Source: Eikenella corrodens (lineage in GTDB: Bacteria > Pseudomonadota > Gammaproteobacteria > Burkholderiales > Neisseriaceae). From it: a stretch of DNA of 64,000 nt. The DNA lies in assembly GCF_900187105.1 (NCBI RefSeq), contig NZ_LT906482.1, positions 992,001 to 1,056,000 of the forward strand, read 5' to 3'. Positions 17,323-25,869 of the stretch are shown piece after piece. Numbering within the stretch: the stretch's first letter is position 1; every line of letters begins with the position of its first letter. The translations under genes were made by a program, and so were the position numbers. The notes beneath the pieces are model-generated. The model was not told the origin of the DNA. It did no database searches and saw only the letters and a program-made list of their open reading frames with translations.

Positions 17323-19599
17323 TTATCTTTTCAACTTCGCCAGCGCATCCGCCATCGCCGAATTTGCAGGCTGCTTTTCGCGCGGCGGCTTGCCGGAGCG
17401 GCTGTTTGCGCCGCGTTTTTCGGTTTCAGGTAGCCTTTTGCCGTGCTTCTCCGCGCCCGCCTCGTCATCCAAGCGCATGGTCAGCGCAATCCGTTTTCTG
17501 GCGGCATCGACTTCCAGCACTTTCACTTTCACCACGTCGCCGGCTTTCACCACTTCGCGCGGGTCTTGGACGAACTTATTGGACAGGGCGGAGATGTGCA
17601 CCAAGCCGTCCTGATGGACGCCGATGTCCACGAACGCGCCGAAGTTGGCGACGTTGGAGACCACGCCTTCGAGTATCATGCCGACTTGCAAGTCGCTGAT
17701 TTCGTGGATGCCTTCGGCGAATGAGGCCGTCTGAAACTCGCCGCGCGGGTCGCGGCCGGGTTTTTCCAGCTCGGACAGGATGTCCAAAATGGTCGGCAGG
17801 CCGAAGCGTTCGTCGGTGAAGTCGGATGCTTTGATTTGCTTCACGCGCTCGCGGTTGCCGATGAGTTCGGCGGCGGTAATGCCTTGTTGCGCCAGCATTT
17901 TGGCAACGACAGGATAGGCTTCGGGGTGGACGGCGCTCGCGTCCAGCGGCTCTTTGCCGCCGTTAATCCGCAAAAAGCCTGCCGCCTGCTCGAAGGTTTT
18001 TTCGCCCAAACGCGGTACTTTCAGCAATTTTTTGCGGCTGTCGAATGCGCCGTTTTCATCGCGGTAGGCGACGATGTTTTGGGCAAGGGTTTGATTCAAA
18101 CCGGAAATCCGCGCCAAGAGCGGGGCGGAGGCGGTGTTTACGTCCACGCCGACGGCGTTCACGCAGTCTTCGACCACTGCGTCCAGCGATTTGGCGAGCT
18201 GGCTTTGGTTCACGTCGTGCTGATACTGCCCCACGCCGATGGATTTGGGGTCGATTTTGACCAACTCGGCAAGCGGGTCTTGCAGCCTGCGGGCGATGGA
18301 CACCGCGCCGCGCAGGGAAACGTCCAAGTCGGGGAATTCGCGCGCCGCCAGTTCGGACGCGGAATAAATCGACGCGCCGGCTTCGGACACGACGATTTTG
18401 TGCAGGCTGCTTTCGGGCATTCCGCGCACCAGTTCGCCCGCGATTTTGTCGGTTTCGCGGCTGGCAGTGCCGTTGCCGATGGCGATGAGCTTCACGCCGT
18501 GCTGTTTAATCAGGCGCGACAGCGTTGCCAACATATTGTTTTCTTGATGTAAATAGACAATTACGGTATCCAGCAGCTTGCCCGTGTCGTCCACCACGAC
18601 GCATTTCACGCCGTTGCGGTAGCCGGGGTCGAGGCCCAGCGTGGTCAGTCGTCCGGCGGGCGCGGCGAGCAGCAAGTCTTTGAGATTACGGGCGAACACG
18701 GTAATCGCGTCGGTGTCGGCGGCTTCTTTCAAACGATTTAGGGCTTCAAGTTCCAGCGACAAAAAGATTTTCGCGCGCCAAGTCAGGCGCACGGTGTCGC
18801 GCAGCCATTTGTAGTCGTCTGAAACCTTGAAACAGCGGGCGATGATTTGCTCGTATTCGCTTTGCTGGGTAATCGGCGTGTCGTCGGGCTGGTATTTGAG
18901 CGCGATGTTCAACACGCCTTCGTTGCGGCCGCGCAAAACCGCCAGCGCGCGATGGCTGGGCATGGCGCGGACAGGTTCGCGGTGGTCGAAATAATCGCTG
19001 AATTTTTCGCCTTCGGTTTCTTTGCCTTCAACGACTTGCGCGTGGATTTCGGCTTCGTTCCACAGCTTGTCGCGCAGCGTGCCGATGAGTTCCGCGTCTT
19101 CGGCAAACTGCTCCATCAGAATCGCGCGCGCGCCGTCCAGCGCGGCTTTGGCGTCGGGGACGTTTTCGTTCAGGTAGCCTTGCGCGGCGGCTTCCACGTC
19201 CTGCGGCTGCTCGGCAAGCAACACGTCCGCCAGCGGCTGCAAACCGTGTTCGCACGCGATTTGCGCCTTGGTACGGCGTTTGGGCTTGTAGGGCAGATAC
19301 AGGTCTTCCAGCGCGGTTTTGTTGTCGGCGGCTTCGATTTGCGCCCTGAGGTCGTCTGAAAGCTTGCCTTGCTCTTCAATGCTTTTTAAAACAACGGCTT
19401 TGCGCTCTTCCAACTCGCGCAGGTATTGCAGCCGCTCGGCAAGCTGGCGCAACTGCGTATCGTCCAGCCCGCCCGTGGCTTCCTTGCGGTAGCGGGCGAT
19501 AAACGGCACGGTCGCGCCGTCGTCCAAAAGCTCGACGGCAGCGGTGATTTGCGCGACGGTGGCGGAGAGTTCTTGGGAGAGGATTTGGGTGATGTTCAT
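17323..19599 (-). CDS. tex: Tex family RNA-binding transcription accessory protein
   Basis: The 758-residue protein has the Tex layout: N-terminal helical domain, a YqgF/RNase H-like domain around [20 protein letters not shown] (about residue 330), helix-hairpin-helix segments ([26 protein letters not shown]), and an S1 RNA-binding domain [21 protein letters not shown] near residue 650, then a basic tail. Tex proteins bind nucleic acid and influence transcription and stress tolerance. The gene contains DUS of four dialects: Eikenella (tail, about 17426), AGGCCGTCTGAA 17724-17735, AGGTCGTCTGAA 19349-19360, and Kingella-type at 17365 and 18401. This mosaic suggests recombination with relatives. 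Confidence 0.95.
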   Translation of the reverse strand: MNITQILSQELSATVAQITAAVELLDDGATVPFIARYRKEATGGLDDTQLRQLAERLQYLRELEERKAVVLKSIEEQGKLSDDLRAQIEAADNKTALEDLYLPYKPKRRTKAQIACEHGLQPLADVLLAEQPQDVEAAAQGYLNENVPDAKAALDGARAILMEQFAEDAELIGTLRDKLWNEAEIHAQVVEGKETEGEKFSDYFDHREPVRAMPSHRALAVLRGRNEGVLNIALKYQPDDTPITQQSEYEQIIARCFKVSDDYKWLRDTVRLTWRAKIFLSLELEALNRLKEAADTDAITVFARNLKDLLLAAPAGRLTTLGLDPGYRNGVKCVVVDDTGKLLDTVIVYLHQENNMLATLSRLIKQHGVKLIAIGNGTASRETDKIAGELVRGMPESSLHKIVVSEAGASIYSASELAAREFPDLDVSLRGAVSIARRLQDPLAELVKIDPKSIGVGQYQHDVNQSQLAKSLDAVVEDCVNAVGVDVNTASAPLLARISGLNQTLAQNIVAYRDENGAFDSRKKLLKVPRLGEKTFEQAAGFLRINGGKEPLDASAVHPEAYPVVAKMLAQQGITAAELIGNRERVKQIKASDFTDERFGLPTILDILSELEKPGRDPRGEFQTASFAEGIHEISDLQVGMILEGVVSNVANFGAFVDIGVHQDGLVHISALSNKFVQDPREVVKAGDVVKVKVLEVDAARKRIALTMRLDDEAGAEKHGKRLPETEKRGANSRSGKPPREKQPANSAMADALAKLKR

Positions 19600-19780
19600 T
19601 AGTTATTTCCCATGAAAATTTCAATGTATTGTATTAAAAGTGGTGATTTCAATTTGTTCGCTTGTGTAGAGGAATGTCGAGAAGATAGGCAACAAGTGCG
19701 TAAGAAAATCGGATTGTTGTGGCTTGTATCTGAATCAAAACAGCAGGATTTCAGATGGGTCAAGCGGCGATGTCGCCAGC

Positions 19781-20469
19781 TTATTCCTCATCATATTCTT
19801 CGTCATAAGAAGTGTAGAGCCAATTGCCCCAGCCAAACAGTTCGAGCAGTGTGTCAAAGCGGTCTTGGTCGGCGGTGCCGATAAATACGCCGCTTGCGTT
19901 GCCATTTTCGGCGAAGCAAAGCAGGATGATTTCTGAAAGCCGTCGGTGTAGAAACGTTGATTCTCTTGGCGAAGTTCTATGATTTCGGTGTGGTTTTGTT
20001 GGATAAACCGTGCGGCTTGGGCATCTATTGATTCCTCGTCCATGATGTTGGCGCAGTAGCGTAGACCGCCCATGGTGGCGTTGGTGCAAGCCAATTCTAG
20101 CAGTAGGGCACTGGTGTCGGGCAGGTGCGGCTGCCATTCGTAGCTTTCGGTTTCACCGGTATAAAAGCCGATATGGACAGGCGGGTTGTCTTGCGCCAAA
20201 TCGGCTCTGGCAATGCCGCACAGAAACACGCCTTGGTTTTCTTCCATCAGCACCAGATAATCGCCGTCAAAATCTATCTTTTCTAATAGCAACAATCGAT
20301 TAAACGATTGATTAACCGCTTCGCTGCCGCCTAATGTAAGCAGATATTTGCGCAAGACGGCAGGAAAGCGGATGCCTAGGCGTTGTTCGGCAGCGGTGAT
20401 TTTGGCTTCGGGCAAGCAGCAGGGGAAATTGAGCTGATAGAGGGCGGATATATGTTTTAGATAATCCAT
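19781..20469 (-). pseudogene. SMI1/KNR4-like protein gene with a probable frameshift
   Basis: From ATG 20469 the product (MDYLKHISALYQLNFPCCLPEAKITAAEQRLGIRFPAVLRKYLLTLGG) has the SMI1/KNR4 fold pattern, common in immunity proteins of contact-dependent toxins. Frame 1 continues past FYTDGFQK into low-plausibility sequence. The adjacent frame continues naturally as EIILLCFAENGNASGVFIG...WLYTSYDEEYDEE, stop 19781. One missing T in a TTT run near 19941 (GGCTTT-CAGAAATC) would restore GFSEIILL. It may be a real mutation or a base-call error. No toxin gene is adjacent, so it may be an orphan immunity gene. Confidence 0.65.
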
Positions 20470-20526
20470 GGTTGAGGCCGGAGGCTACCTGAAAAGGCAA
20501 AAGACGGATTATGCCATATATCGTAA

Positions 20527-20597
20527 TATAGCAAATCAATGCACTTTCGATACAAGGCAAGCCAACGCCGTATTTGGAGTTAAGTTGATTTGCTATA
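20527..20597. repeat. 71-bp MITE-like inverted-repeat element
   Basis: Perfect 13-bp terminal repeats TATAGCAAATCAA and TTGATTTGCTATA enclose a core with AAGGCAAGCCAACGCCGTAT. That core resembles the Correia-element interior, and related short elements lie at 21364 and 45923. Confidence 0.7.
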
Positions 20598-20697
20598 ACT
20601 ATTTTCAGGTAGCCTTCCTACTTAAACTCAGGCTACCTGAAAGCCGCCGTGCGCAAACTTTGCTAAAATGCCGCCAACTTTTTCTATGGAAACCGCT

Positions 20698-21255
20698 ATG
20701 CAACAGCAGCCAGACGACCAGCAGGAATGGGTGAGCAAAACCCGCCGCAAAAAAGAAATGCACGATTTGCAGGATTTGGGCATGCAGCTTGCCCGCCTTT
20801 CCGGCGATACCTTGAAGAAAATCGAATTGCCCGAGGAATTGCGCGAAGCCATTGCCATGTATAAAAAAATCAACAGCAACGGCGCGCTCAAACGGCAAAC
20901 GCAATACATCGGCCGCCTGATGCGCGATCTCGATCCGGAACCGATCCGCGAGTTTCTCGACAAACTGCAGGGCAGCCACGCTGCCTACAACGCGTTCTTG
21001 CAGCGTGTGGAACAGATGCGCGAAACCCTGTTGGAAAACGACGATGCGCTCACCGACTTCCTGCGCGATTACCCCGCTGCCGAAGCCGGCCAGTTGCGCA
21101 CCCTGATCCGCAACACGCGCAAGGAACGCGAGCAGGCCAAGCCGCCCAAACACTTTCGCGCGCTCTACCGCTACCTGAAAGAAGCGATGGAGGCGGATAA
21201 TCCCGCCGCAGACGCGCCGGAGGCGGAAGACGGGCAGGGCGGGGAGCAGGAATAA
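20698..21255 (+). CDS. darP: Ribosome-associated protein DarP (YjgA/DUF615)
   Basis: The product is about 185 residues and matches the DUF615 family: EWVSKTRRKKEMHDLQDLGMQL at the N terminus, LPEELREAI, and RQTQYIGRLMRDLDPEPIREFLDKL, with a highly charged helical character and an acidic C-terminal tail. DarP assists late assembly of the 50S ribosomal subunit in E. coli. ATG 20698 is chosen because GGA lies seven bases upstream; ATG 20686 is an alternative adding four residues. It is a single gene, followed by an inverted DUS pair. Confidence 0.92.
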   Translation: MQQQPDDQQEWVSKTRRKKEMHDLQDLGMQLARLSGDTLKKIELPEELREAIAMYKKINSNGALKRQTQYIGRLMRDLDPEPIREFLDKLQGSHAAYNAFLQRVEQMRETLLENDDALTDFLRDYPAAEAGQLRTLIRNTRKEREQAKPPKHFRALYRYLKEAMEADNPAADAPEAEDGQGGEQE

Positions 21256-21286
21256 GCGGTTTGGCCCGAGCTAGCAAGAAAGCAAG

Positions 21287-21331
21287 AAAAGGCTACCTGA
21301 AAAACGGTTTTCCAGTTTTCAGGTAGCCTTT
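21287..21331 (+). terminator. Inverted DUS pair after darP
   Basis: AAAAGGCTACCTGAAAA and TTTTCAGGTAGCCTT flank a short loop and are followed by T-rich sequence. Confidence 0.6.
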
Positions 21332-21363
21332 ATTTTGTTTGCCGGTGGTGTCGGGGCGAGGTG

Positions 21364-21421
21364 ATAGCGGATGAAAATCAAAATGGGGCAGGGCGAGCCA
21401 ATGCCGTATTGAATCCGCTAT
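21364..21421. repeat. 58-bp MITE-like inverted-repeat element
   Basis: ATAGCGGAT at the left is inverted as ATCCGCTAT at the right. The interior GGCGAGCCAATGCCGTATT parallels the interior of the elements at 20527 and 45923, so these are one family. Confidence 0.65.
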
Positions 21422-21595
21422 GCTGCGGCCAGCCGGGCTTGGTTGAACATCGCAGTTCCATCCTTTTGATTTCGCTGTTTGGGATATGCTGAACAGGGGG
21501 AGGGCATCCATCCCGAATGTGGCTTAACCTTGCCGTTTCGGCAAACGCGCTATAATGCCGCGTTTTCCAGTTTTACCCCGCAGCGGAGCAGCACC

Positions 21596-23152
21596 ATGAC
21601 TTCATCCAGCCAACGCCCAGCCGATTCTTCCCATGCCGACGGACAAACGCCGCAGCGGCGCGCGTGGGCGGGCTATACTGACCGCCGTGCCATCGCCATG
21701 CTGTTGCTTGGTTTTGCGGCGGGGATTCCGATTTTGCTGATTTTCTCCAGCCTCTCGCTGTGGCTCACCGAAGCCGGCGTCGACCGCGCCACGGTGACTA
21801 TGTTCAGCTGGGCGGCATTGGGCTATTCCTTCAAATTCATCTGGGCGCCCTTAATCGATGCGCTGCCGCTGCCGTGGCTCACGCGCCGTTTCGGGCAGCG
21901 ACGCGGCTGGCTGCTGCTGGCGCAGGGGCTGATTATCGCCGCGATTTTGGCGATGGCCGCGCTCAATCCGGCCAATGCGGCGGTGTTGCCGTGGATGGCG
22001 GCAGCGGCGGTGTTGCTCGGCTTTTCTTCAGCCACGCAAGATGTGGTGATCGATGCCTACCGCATCGAAAGCGCGCCGGGCGATGCGGCGATGCAGTCGG
22101 TGATGTCGGCCACTTATACGGCGGGCTACCGCGTGGGCATGATTGTGGCCGGGGCGGGCGCGTTGTGGCTGGCCAGCGGCTTCGGCTCGGAAAAGGGGCA
22201 TTATCTGTATGCCGCCTGGCGCAACACTTATTGGCTGATGGCAGCCACCATGGGCGCCGGCGTGCTCACCACGCTGTGGGTGGCCGAGCCTGCGGTAAAA
22301 CGCGAGCGGCCGGCCGGCTTGGCGCTGGGCGACAATGCGCGGCTGGTGGGCTTGTTTGTGTGCGCGGTGGCGGCCTTTGTGCTGGTGTTCCGCTGGGTTG
22401 GCGGGTGGCTACCTGAAAGCCAAGGGCCGCTGCTTTCCCTGTTGTGGGAAGGTGCGCGGCTTTCGGCAGCACTGATGGCGGCGGTGCTGACGGGTCGGCT
22501 GCTGGTGTTGCTGGGGCTGGTGCGCGGCGAAGTGGTGCGGCAAACCTGGGTGTTGCCGCTGGCCGACTTTTTCCAGCGCTACGGCCGCCATGCCGCGCTG
22601 CTGTTGGCCTTAATCGGGCTATACCGCATTTCGGATATCGTGGCCGGGGTGATCGCCAATGTGTTTTATGCCGATATGGGCTTCAGCAAAGACGAGATTG
22701 CCGGCGCAGTGAAAACCTTCGGCGTGCTGATGTCGATTGCCGGCGGCTTTTTCGGCGGCCTCTTGGCGCAGCGGTTTGCCGTGATGCGCATGATGATGCT
22801 CGGCGCCGTGCTGGCTTCAGTCACCAATTTGCTGTTCATCCTGCTGTTTTGGCAGGGGCACAACCTGCCCTTCCTCTATTTGGCCGTGGCCTTCGACAAT
22901 CTGGCGGGCGGCCTGGCCAGCGCCGTGTTCGTGGCCTTCCTCTCCTCGCTCACCAGCATCCGGTTTACCGCCGTGCAATACGCCCTGTTCAGCTCGCTGA
23001 TGACGCTCCTGCCCAAAACGCTGGGCGGCTACTCCGGCAGCATCGTGAACCAAATCGGCTACGACGGCTTTTTCCTCTTCACCGCGCTCTTAGGCCTGCC
23101 GGTGCTCGGCCTGGTGTGGCTGGTGGGGCGCAAGCTGCCGTTGCAGGGGTAA
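21596..23152 (+). CDS. ampG: AmpG-type muropeptide permease (MFS)
   Basis: The 518-residue inner-membrane protein has 12 or more hydrophobic segments after a hydrophilic N-terminal 40 residues. AmpG signatures are GFAAGIPILLIFSSLSLWLTEAGV, FKFIWAPLIDALPLPWLTRRFGQRRGWLLLAQG and the acidic VLLGFSSATQDVVIDAYRIE. AmpG imports anhydro-muropeptides for cell-wall recycling. ATG 21596 is supported by CAGCGGAGCA upstream. An in-frame DUS at about 22408 encodes LPESQ in a loop. It is monocistronic. Confidence 0.92.
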   Translation: MTSSSQRPADSSHADGQTPQRRAWAGYTDRRAIAMLLLGFAAGIPILLIFSSLSLWLTEAGVDRATVTMFSWAALGYSFKFIWAPLIDALPLPWLTRRFGQRRGWLLLAQGLIIAAILAMAALNPANAAVLPWMAAAAVLLGFSSATQDVVIDAYRIESAPGDAAMQSVMSATYTAGYRVGMIVAGAGALWLASGFGSEKGHYLYAAWRNTYWLMAATMGAGVLTTLWVAEPAVKRERPAGLALGDNARLVGLFVCAVAAFVLVFRWVGGWLPESQGPLLSLLWEGARLSAALMAAVLTGRLLVLLGLVRGEVVRQTWVLPLADFFQRYGRHAALLLALIGLYRISDIVAGVIANVFYADMGFSKDEIAGAVKTFGVLMSIAGGFFGGLLAQRFAVMRMMMLGAVLASVTNLLFILLFWQGHNLPFLYLAVAFDNLAGGLASAVFVAFLSSLTSIRFTAVQYALFSSLMTLLPKTLGGYSGSIVNQIGYDGFFLFTALLGLPVLGLVWLVGRKLPLQG

Positions 23153-23199
23153 AGGGTCGTGCAGGCTTAATTTGCAATAGCTTGTACGCTAAATCAATC

Positions 23200-23258
23200 A
23201 AAGGCTACCTGAAAAATGGTTGCTTCAATGAAGGCGAATATTTTTCAGGTAGCCTTTT
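23200..23258 (+). terminator. Inverted DUS pair after ampG
   Basis: AAAGGCTACCTGAAAAA and TTTTTCAGGTAGCCTTTT flank a loop of about 25 bases containing GCTTCAATGAAG. Confidence 0.55.
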
Positions 23259-23407
23259 CCCCATCTTTATTTCCCAGCCATCTCCTTTTCCCTGCTCTAC
23301 AAACAGCCCGATGTTTGACCTAACACAGCACCCATTATCACAGCAGCCCGTATAGTTATCGTAAGCAGTTCATCCGCCAGCATTGATTGGCATCTTGCGG
23401 ACGGCAC

Positions 23408-23419
23408 AGGTCGTCTGAA
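23408..23419 (+). repeat. Neisseria mucosa-type DUS (AGGTCGTCTGAA) upstream of the acyltransferase gene
   Basis: AGGTCGTCTGAA is an exact copy of the AG-mucDUS dialect and lies 25 bases before the start of the acyltransferase gene. It suggests that this gene arrived from an N. mucosa-like donor. Confidence 0.75.
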
Positions 23420-23444
23420 ATCCATCACTTACGGGAGCAACATC

Positions 23445-24473
23445 ATGGCTACACAAAACCGCCTGCTTGAACAACTGCATAACGAACCATTTGCCCTCTG
23501 CTTTTCCGGGCAGGGCTTTGATTGGATTAGCACTTTGCGCGAGGCTTTGGCCGACGGGGCGCGGGACAGGGCAAACGAAGTGGCCGCCGAAGCCGCCCGA
23601 ATCTTGGCGCCTGTGGCCGGACAGATTGCCGCCGCCCGCCCGCAGGGTTTCGAGCCGATCAAATGGGCGGAAAACGGCGCGGACGGCATTGATTTGGTGC
23701 GAGCCGCCGTGAGCGTGCCCGGCATTTTCCTGTCGCAAATCGCCAATCTGCACACGCTGGAAGCGCGCGGGCTGGACAGCGGCAAGGCGGCGGGCGTTAT
23801 CGGGCATTCGCAGGGCATACTCGGGCGTTATTTGATGCGCGAGCCGCAGCATGCCGCCGAACTGCTGGCCTTGGCCGAATTGATTGGCGCGGCGGCCACG
23901 CTGCAAGGGCACACAACGGGCATGTATCTGCACAACGGCTTGCATCCGATGGTGATGGTGCAGGGCGTGAGTCGCGGGCAGCTTGCCGCCGTGATTGACG
24001 AACTATTCCCCGCGGATTCGGCCGACCGCCCGTGTATCGGTTTGCAGAACAGCGCGGACGGTTTTGTCGTCAGCGGCAAGCCCGAATCGGTGGCGCGCGT
24101 GTGCGGCACGTTGTCGGACACGGTGAAAGACGAAAACGGCCAAACGCCCGAAAACCTGCTGTGGCGGCTGGACGTGGAAGTCGGCTTCCACCACCCCGCC
24201 ATGCTGCCCGCCGTAGCGCAAACAGCCGAATGGGCGGCCGCCTGCGGTTTGGACGTAGAGCAGGCACGCGGCATCGCGCACAATATCCTGATGGATCCGG
24301 TGGACTGGGTGGCCGAATGCCGCAGCATGGCCGCGCTGGGCGTGCGGCGGATTTTGGAAATCGGCCCCTCCGGCGGCGTGGCCATGCTGACGCAGGCTGT
24401 GTTGGCCGGGGAAGGAATTGAAGTGCTGGATGTTTCCGGCGCGGAAGGCAAGGCGGCGTTGTTTGGCGGATAA
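23445..24473 (+). CDS. Free-standing acyltransferase domain resembling the N-terminal domain of bacterial type I fatty acid synthase
   Basis: The 342-residue protein matches the malonyl/acetyl transferase fold: ALCFSGQGFDW (17-27), GHSQGILGRY with nucleophile Ser122, and the catalytic His region VEVGFHHPAMLPAV. Details such as RPQGFEPIKW, AAVSVPGIFLSQIANLHTLEARG, LAELIGAAATLQG and NILMDPVDWV follow the acyltransferase domain of actinobacterial FAS-I far better than FabD. FAS-I continues for thousands of residues; here a stop follows at VSGAEGKAALFGG and no further FAS domains are nearby. GGGAG precedes ATG 23445. It is either a truncated remnant or an adapted stand-alone transferase. An N. 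mucosa-type DUS upstream supports horizontal entry. Confidence 0.75.
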   Translation: MATQNRLLEQLHNEPFALCFSGQGFDWISTLREALADGARDRANEVAAEAARILAPVAGQIAAARPQGFEPIKWAENGADGIDLVRAAVSVPGIFLSQIANLHTLEARGLDSGKAAGVIGHSQGILGRYLMREPQHAAELLALAELIGAAATLQGHTTGMYLHNGLHPMVMVQGVSRGQLAAVIDELFPADSADRPCIGLQNSADGFVVSGKPESVARVCGTLSDTVKDENGQTPENLLWRLDVEVGFHHPAMLPAVAQTAEWAAACGLDVEQARGIAHNILMDPVDWVAECRSMAALGVRRILEIGPSGGVAMLTQAVLAGEGIEVLDVSGAEGKAALFGG

Positions 24474-24518
24474 CGGCGGTTTCTGATTTTTGAAACTGCG
24501 GCTGCCGCGAAGTTAAGA

Positions 24519-24608
24519 AAAGGCTACCTGAAAAATATTCGGCTTTATTGAGTCGGATATTTTTAGCTTCGCAGAAACTCACTTCGTTCGTTTTCAGGTA
24601 GCCTTTAT
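24519..24608 (+). terminator. Inverted DUS pair with companion motifs in the loop
   Basis: AAAGGCTACCTGAAAAATAT and its complement-like partner ending GTAGCCTTT flank a loop containing TTAGCTTCGCAGAAACTCAC. Inside, AAATATTCGGCT/AGTCGGATATTTTTAG adds further stem. Confidence 0.5.
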
Positions 24609-24824
24609 TGATGGAATATTTGAATGGCAGCTTGCTGAAAACGGAGTTTCTGCGAAGCTAAAACGAAGCTTCAACGAAGTTGAAAAGCAGCCTGCACATT
24701 GGTTTGTTTTAGGTGGATGGTTTAGGGATTGACGGATAGGCCGTATTGGTATTTGAGGCCGTCTGAAAAGTGGCAGCTTCAACGAAAGTAAATTTGAAAA
24801 CGGCAAAACGTCAATCAAGCAACT

Positions 24825-24908
24825 GCGTGCGTACCGCACACACCCTACGCGTTGGTTTTAAAATTTCGCGTGATTCGCAGGTAGGGTGTGTGGCGTAGCC
24901 ACGCACGC
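24825..24908. repeat. Long imperfect inverted repeat, Neisseriaceae intergenic type
   Basis: CGTGCGTACCGCACACACCCTAC pairs with GTAGGGTGTGTGGCGTAGCCACGCACG about 33 bases away. The right arm has a 4-base insertion. Such CACACACCCTAC repeats are frequent in Neisseria intergenic DNA. It ends just short of the low-GC cassette. Confidence 0.6.
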
Positions 24909-24924
24909 GGTCGGTTGGGTTAGA

Positions 24925-25275
24925 CTACTGTTTGCTAAGTATTTTTTCTAAATTATGTAACGTCTCAAGTACCCCGTTAGCATTTCTTCTGGCGGTATCA
25001 TATAAATTTTTCATTTGATTGAAACCTCTTTCTCCTTCATCAACATACCAAGAATCCAATCTATGACCAAAAATATTATGTAAGGAAAAAGATACGTATT
25101 CTCTTCCTGTTTCATCTACGCCAGACCAAATTTTTACAATATTTCCTTCCCCAATAAAACTTGAATATATTGAATCAAAATCCTCTCCATCACCGTTATT
25201 CCATTTCAACTGAGCTTTTAGTGTTTTATCTTCTAATGCATTAATTAAATTTTGATAAACTTCAGGCATTGACAT
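24925..25275 (-). CDS. Low-GC hypothetical protein, second gene of a two-gene cassette
   Basis: The 116-residue acidic, soluble protein begins MSMPEVYQNLINALEDKTLKAQLKWNN at ATG 25275 behind AAAAGGAGAA. It shows an alternating pattern of short strands (IVKIWSGV, EYVSFSLHN) and a C-terminal helix (TLHNLEKILSKQ). No family is recognised. It overlaps the upstream membrane-protein gene by 14 bases, so the two are co-translated. Base composition (roughly one third G+C) is far below the surroundings and codon use is AT-rich, both signs of acquisition. A role as partner of the membrane protein is inferred from the overlap only. Confidence 0.7.
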   Translation of the reverse strand: MSMPEVYQNLINALEDKTLKAQLKWNNGDGEDFDSIYSSFIGEGNIVKIWSGVDETGREYVSFSLHNIFGHRLDSWYVDEGERGFNQMKNLYDTARRNANGVLETLHNLEKILSKQ

Positions 25276-25771
25276 TTTTATTCTCCTTTTCTTGCTGGAA
25301 GGTGGAAATATTATTTGATGAACGCTCACATATAGAATCTTGTATATCAGAAATTTGTAAAATTATCTCTCGTATAATTGTAGGATCAGTTTTGATATCT
25401 ATATCTTCTATTTTCGAGTGAATTGTTGTAAGAGTATTTAAATGTTTTTGAAAATAAGATGCATCATTTGAATGCGCTCCTTTTAATGAGGCAATACTTT
25501 TCCTTAAGTCAGTTATGTAAATAATGGCTACAGCTAAATTATTGTGCCTTAAAACGGTTTTTAGTTCATCAAATTGACCGTTAATTTTTTGCATTGAAAC
25601 GATAGTATCCAACTGCTGCATAGTATTCTTAGCTTCATTTGAAGCAACTTGGGCAGCATCTGCTGCATTTTTAGTTTTCTTCAGTTGAAGAATAGTAATA
25701 GTAAAACCTAATAAAGAAATTGCTGTTCCTACAATGCTAAGCCAATCAGAAAGTGTCAACTTAATCTCCAT
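25262..25771 (-). CDS. Low-GC single-pass membrane protein with coiled-coil, first gene of the cassette
   Basis: The 169-residue protein has one membrane segment near the N terminus (about residues 9-29, DWLSIVGTAISLLGFTITIL), then a basic boundary (KKTK) and a long helical, probably coiled-coil cytoplasmic part (about residues 35-130). AAGGGGAG precedes ATG 25771. Its gene overlaps the next one by 14 bases. The DNA is AT-rich like its partner, unlike uvrA on one side and ampG on the other. I do not recognise the family. The anchor-plus-coiled-coil design with a small soluble partner resembles many uncharacterised stress or defence gene pairs, but nothing proves that role. Confidence 0.7.
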   Translation of the reverse strand: MEIKLTLSDWLSIVGTAISLLGFTITILQLKKTKNAADAAQVASNEAKNTMQQLDTIVSMQKINGQFDELKTVLRHNNLAVAIIYITDLRKSIASLKGAHSNDASYFQKHLNTLTTIHSKIEDIDIKTDPTIIREIILQISDIQDSICERSSNNISTFQQEKENKNVNA

Positions 25772-25869
25772 AAACTCCCCTTGGAAAGAAATTAATTTAT
25801 AAAGTTATTCTGTAAAGAGGACGTTATTATGTACACTTTTACAATAGTAGGGTACATTTTGATATTTTT

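Larger units (their letters stand above)
21256..21595. other. Intergenic stretch: DUS terminator and MITE-like element
   Basis: This 340-base gap holds the darP terminator (21287-21331) and a short inverted-repeat element (21364-21421). Near 21548 TATAATGC is a plausible -10 box for ampG. Nothing else is recognised. Confidence 0.6.
24474..24924. other. 450-base intergenic region rich in repeats
   Basis: No gene is seen. The region holds a DUS pair (24519-24608), a Kingella-type DUS AAGCAGCCTGCA (24685-24696), a Neisseria-type DUS AGGCCGTCTGAA (24756-24767), several AGCTTCGCAGAAA/GCTTCAACGAAG words, and a long imperfect inverted repeat (24825-24908). Three DUS dialects in 250 bases mark a recombination-rich junction. 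Confidence 0.7.
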
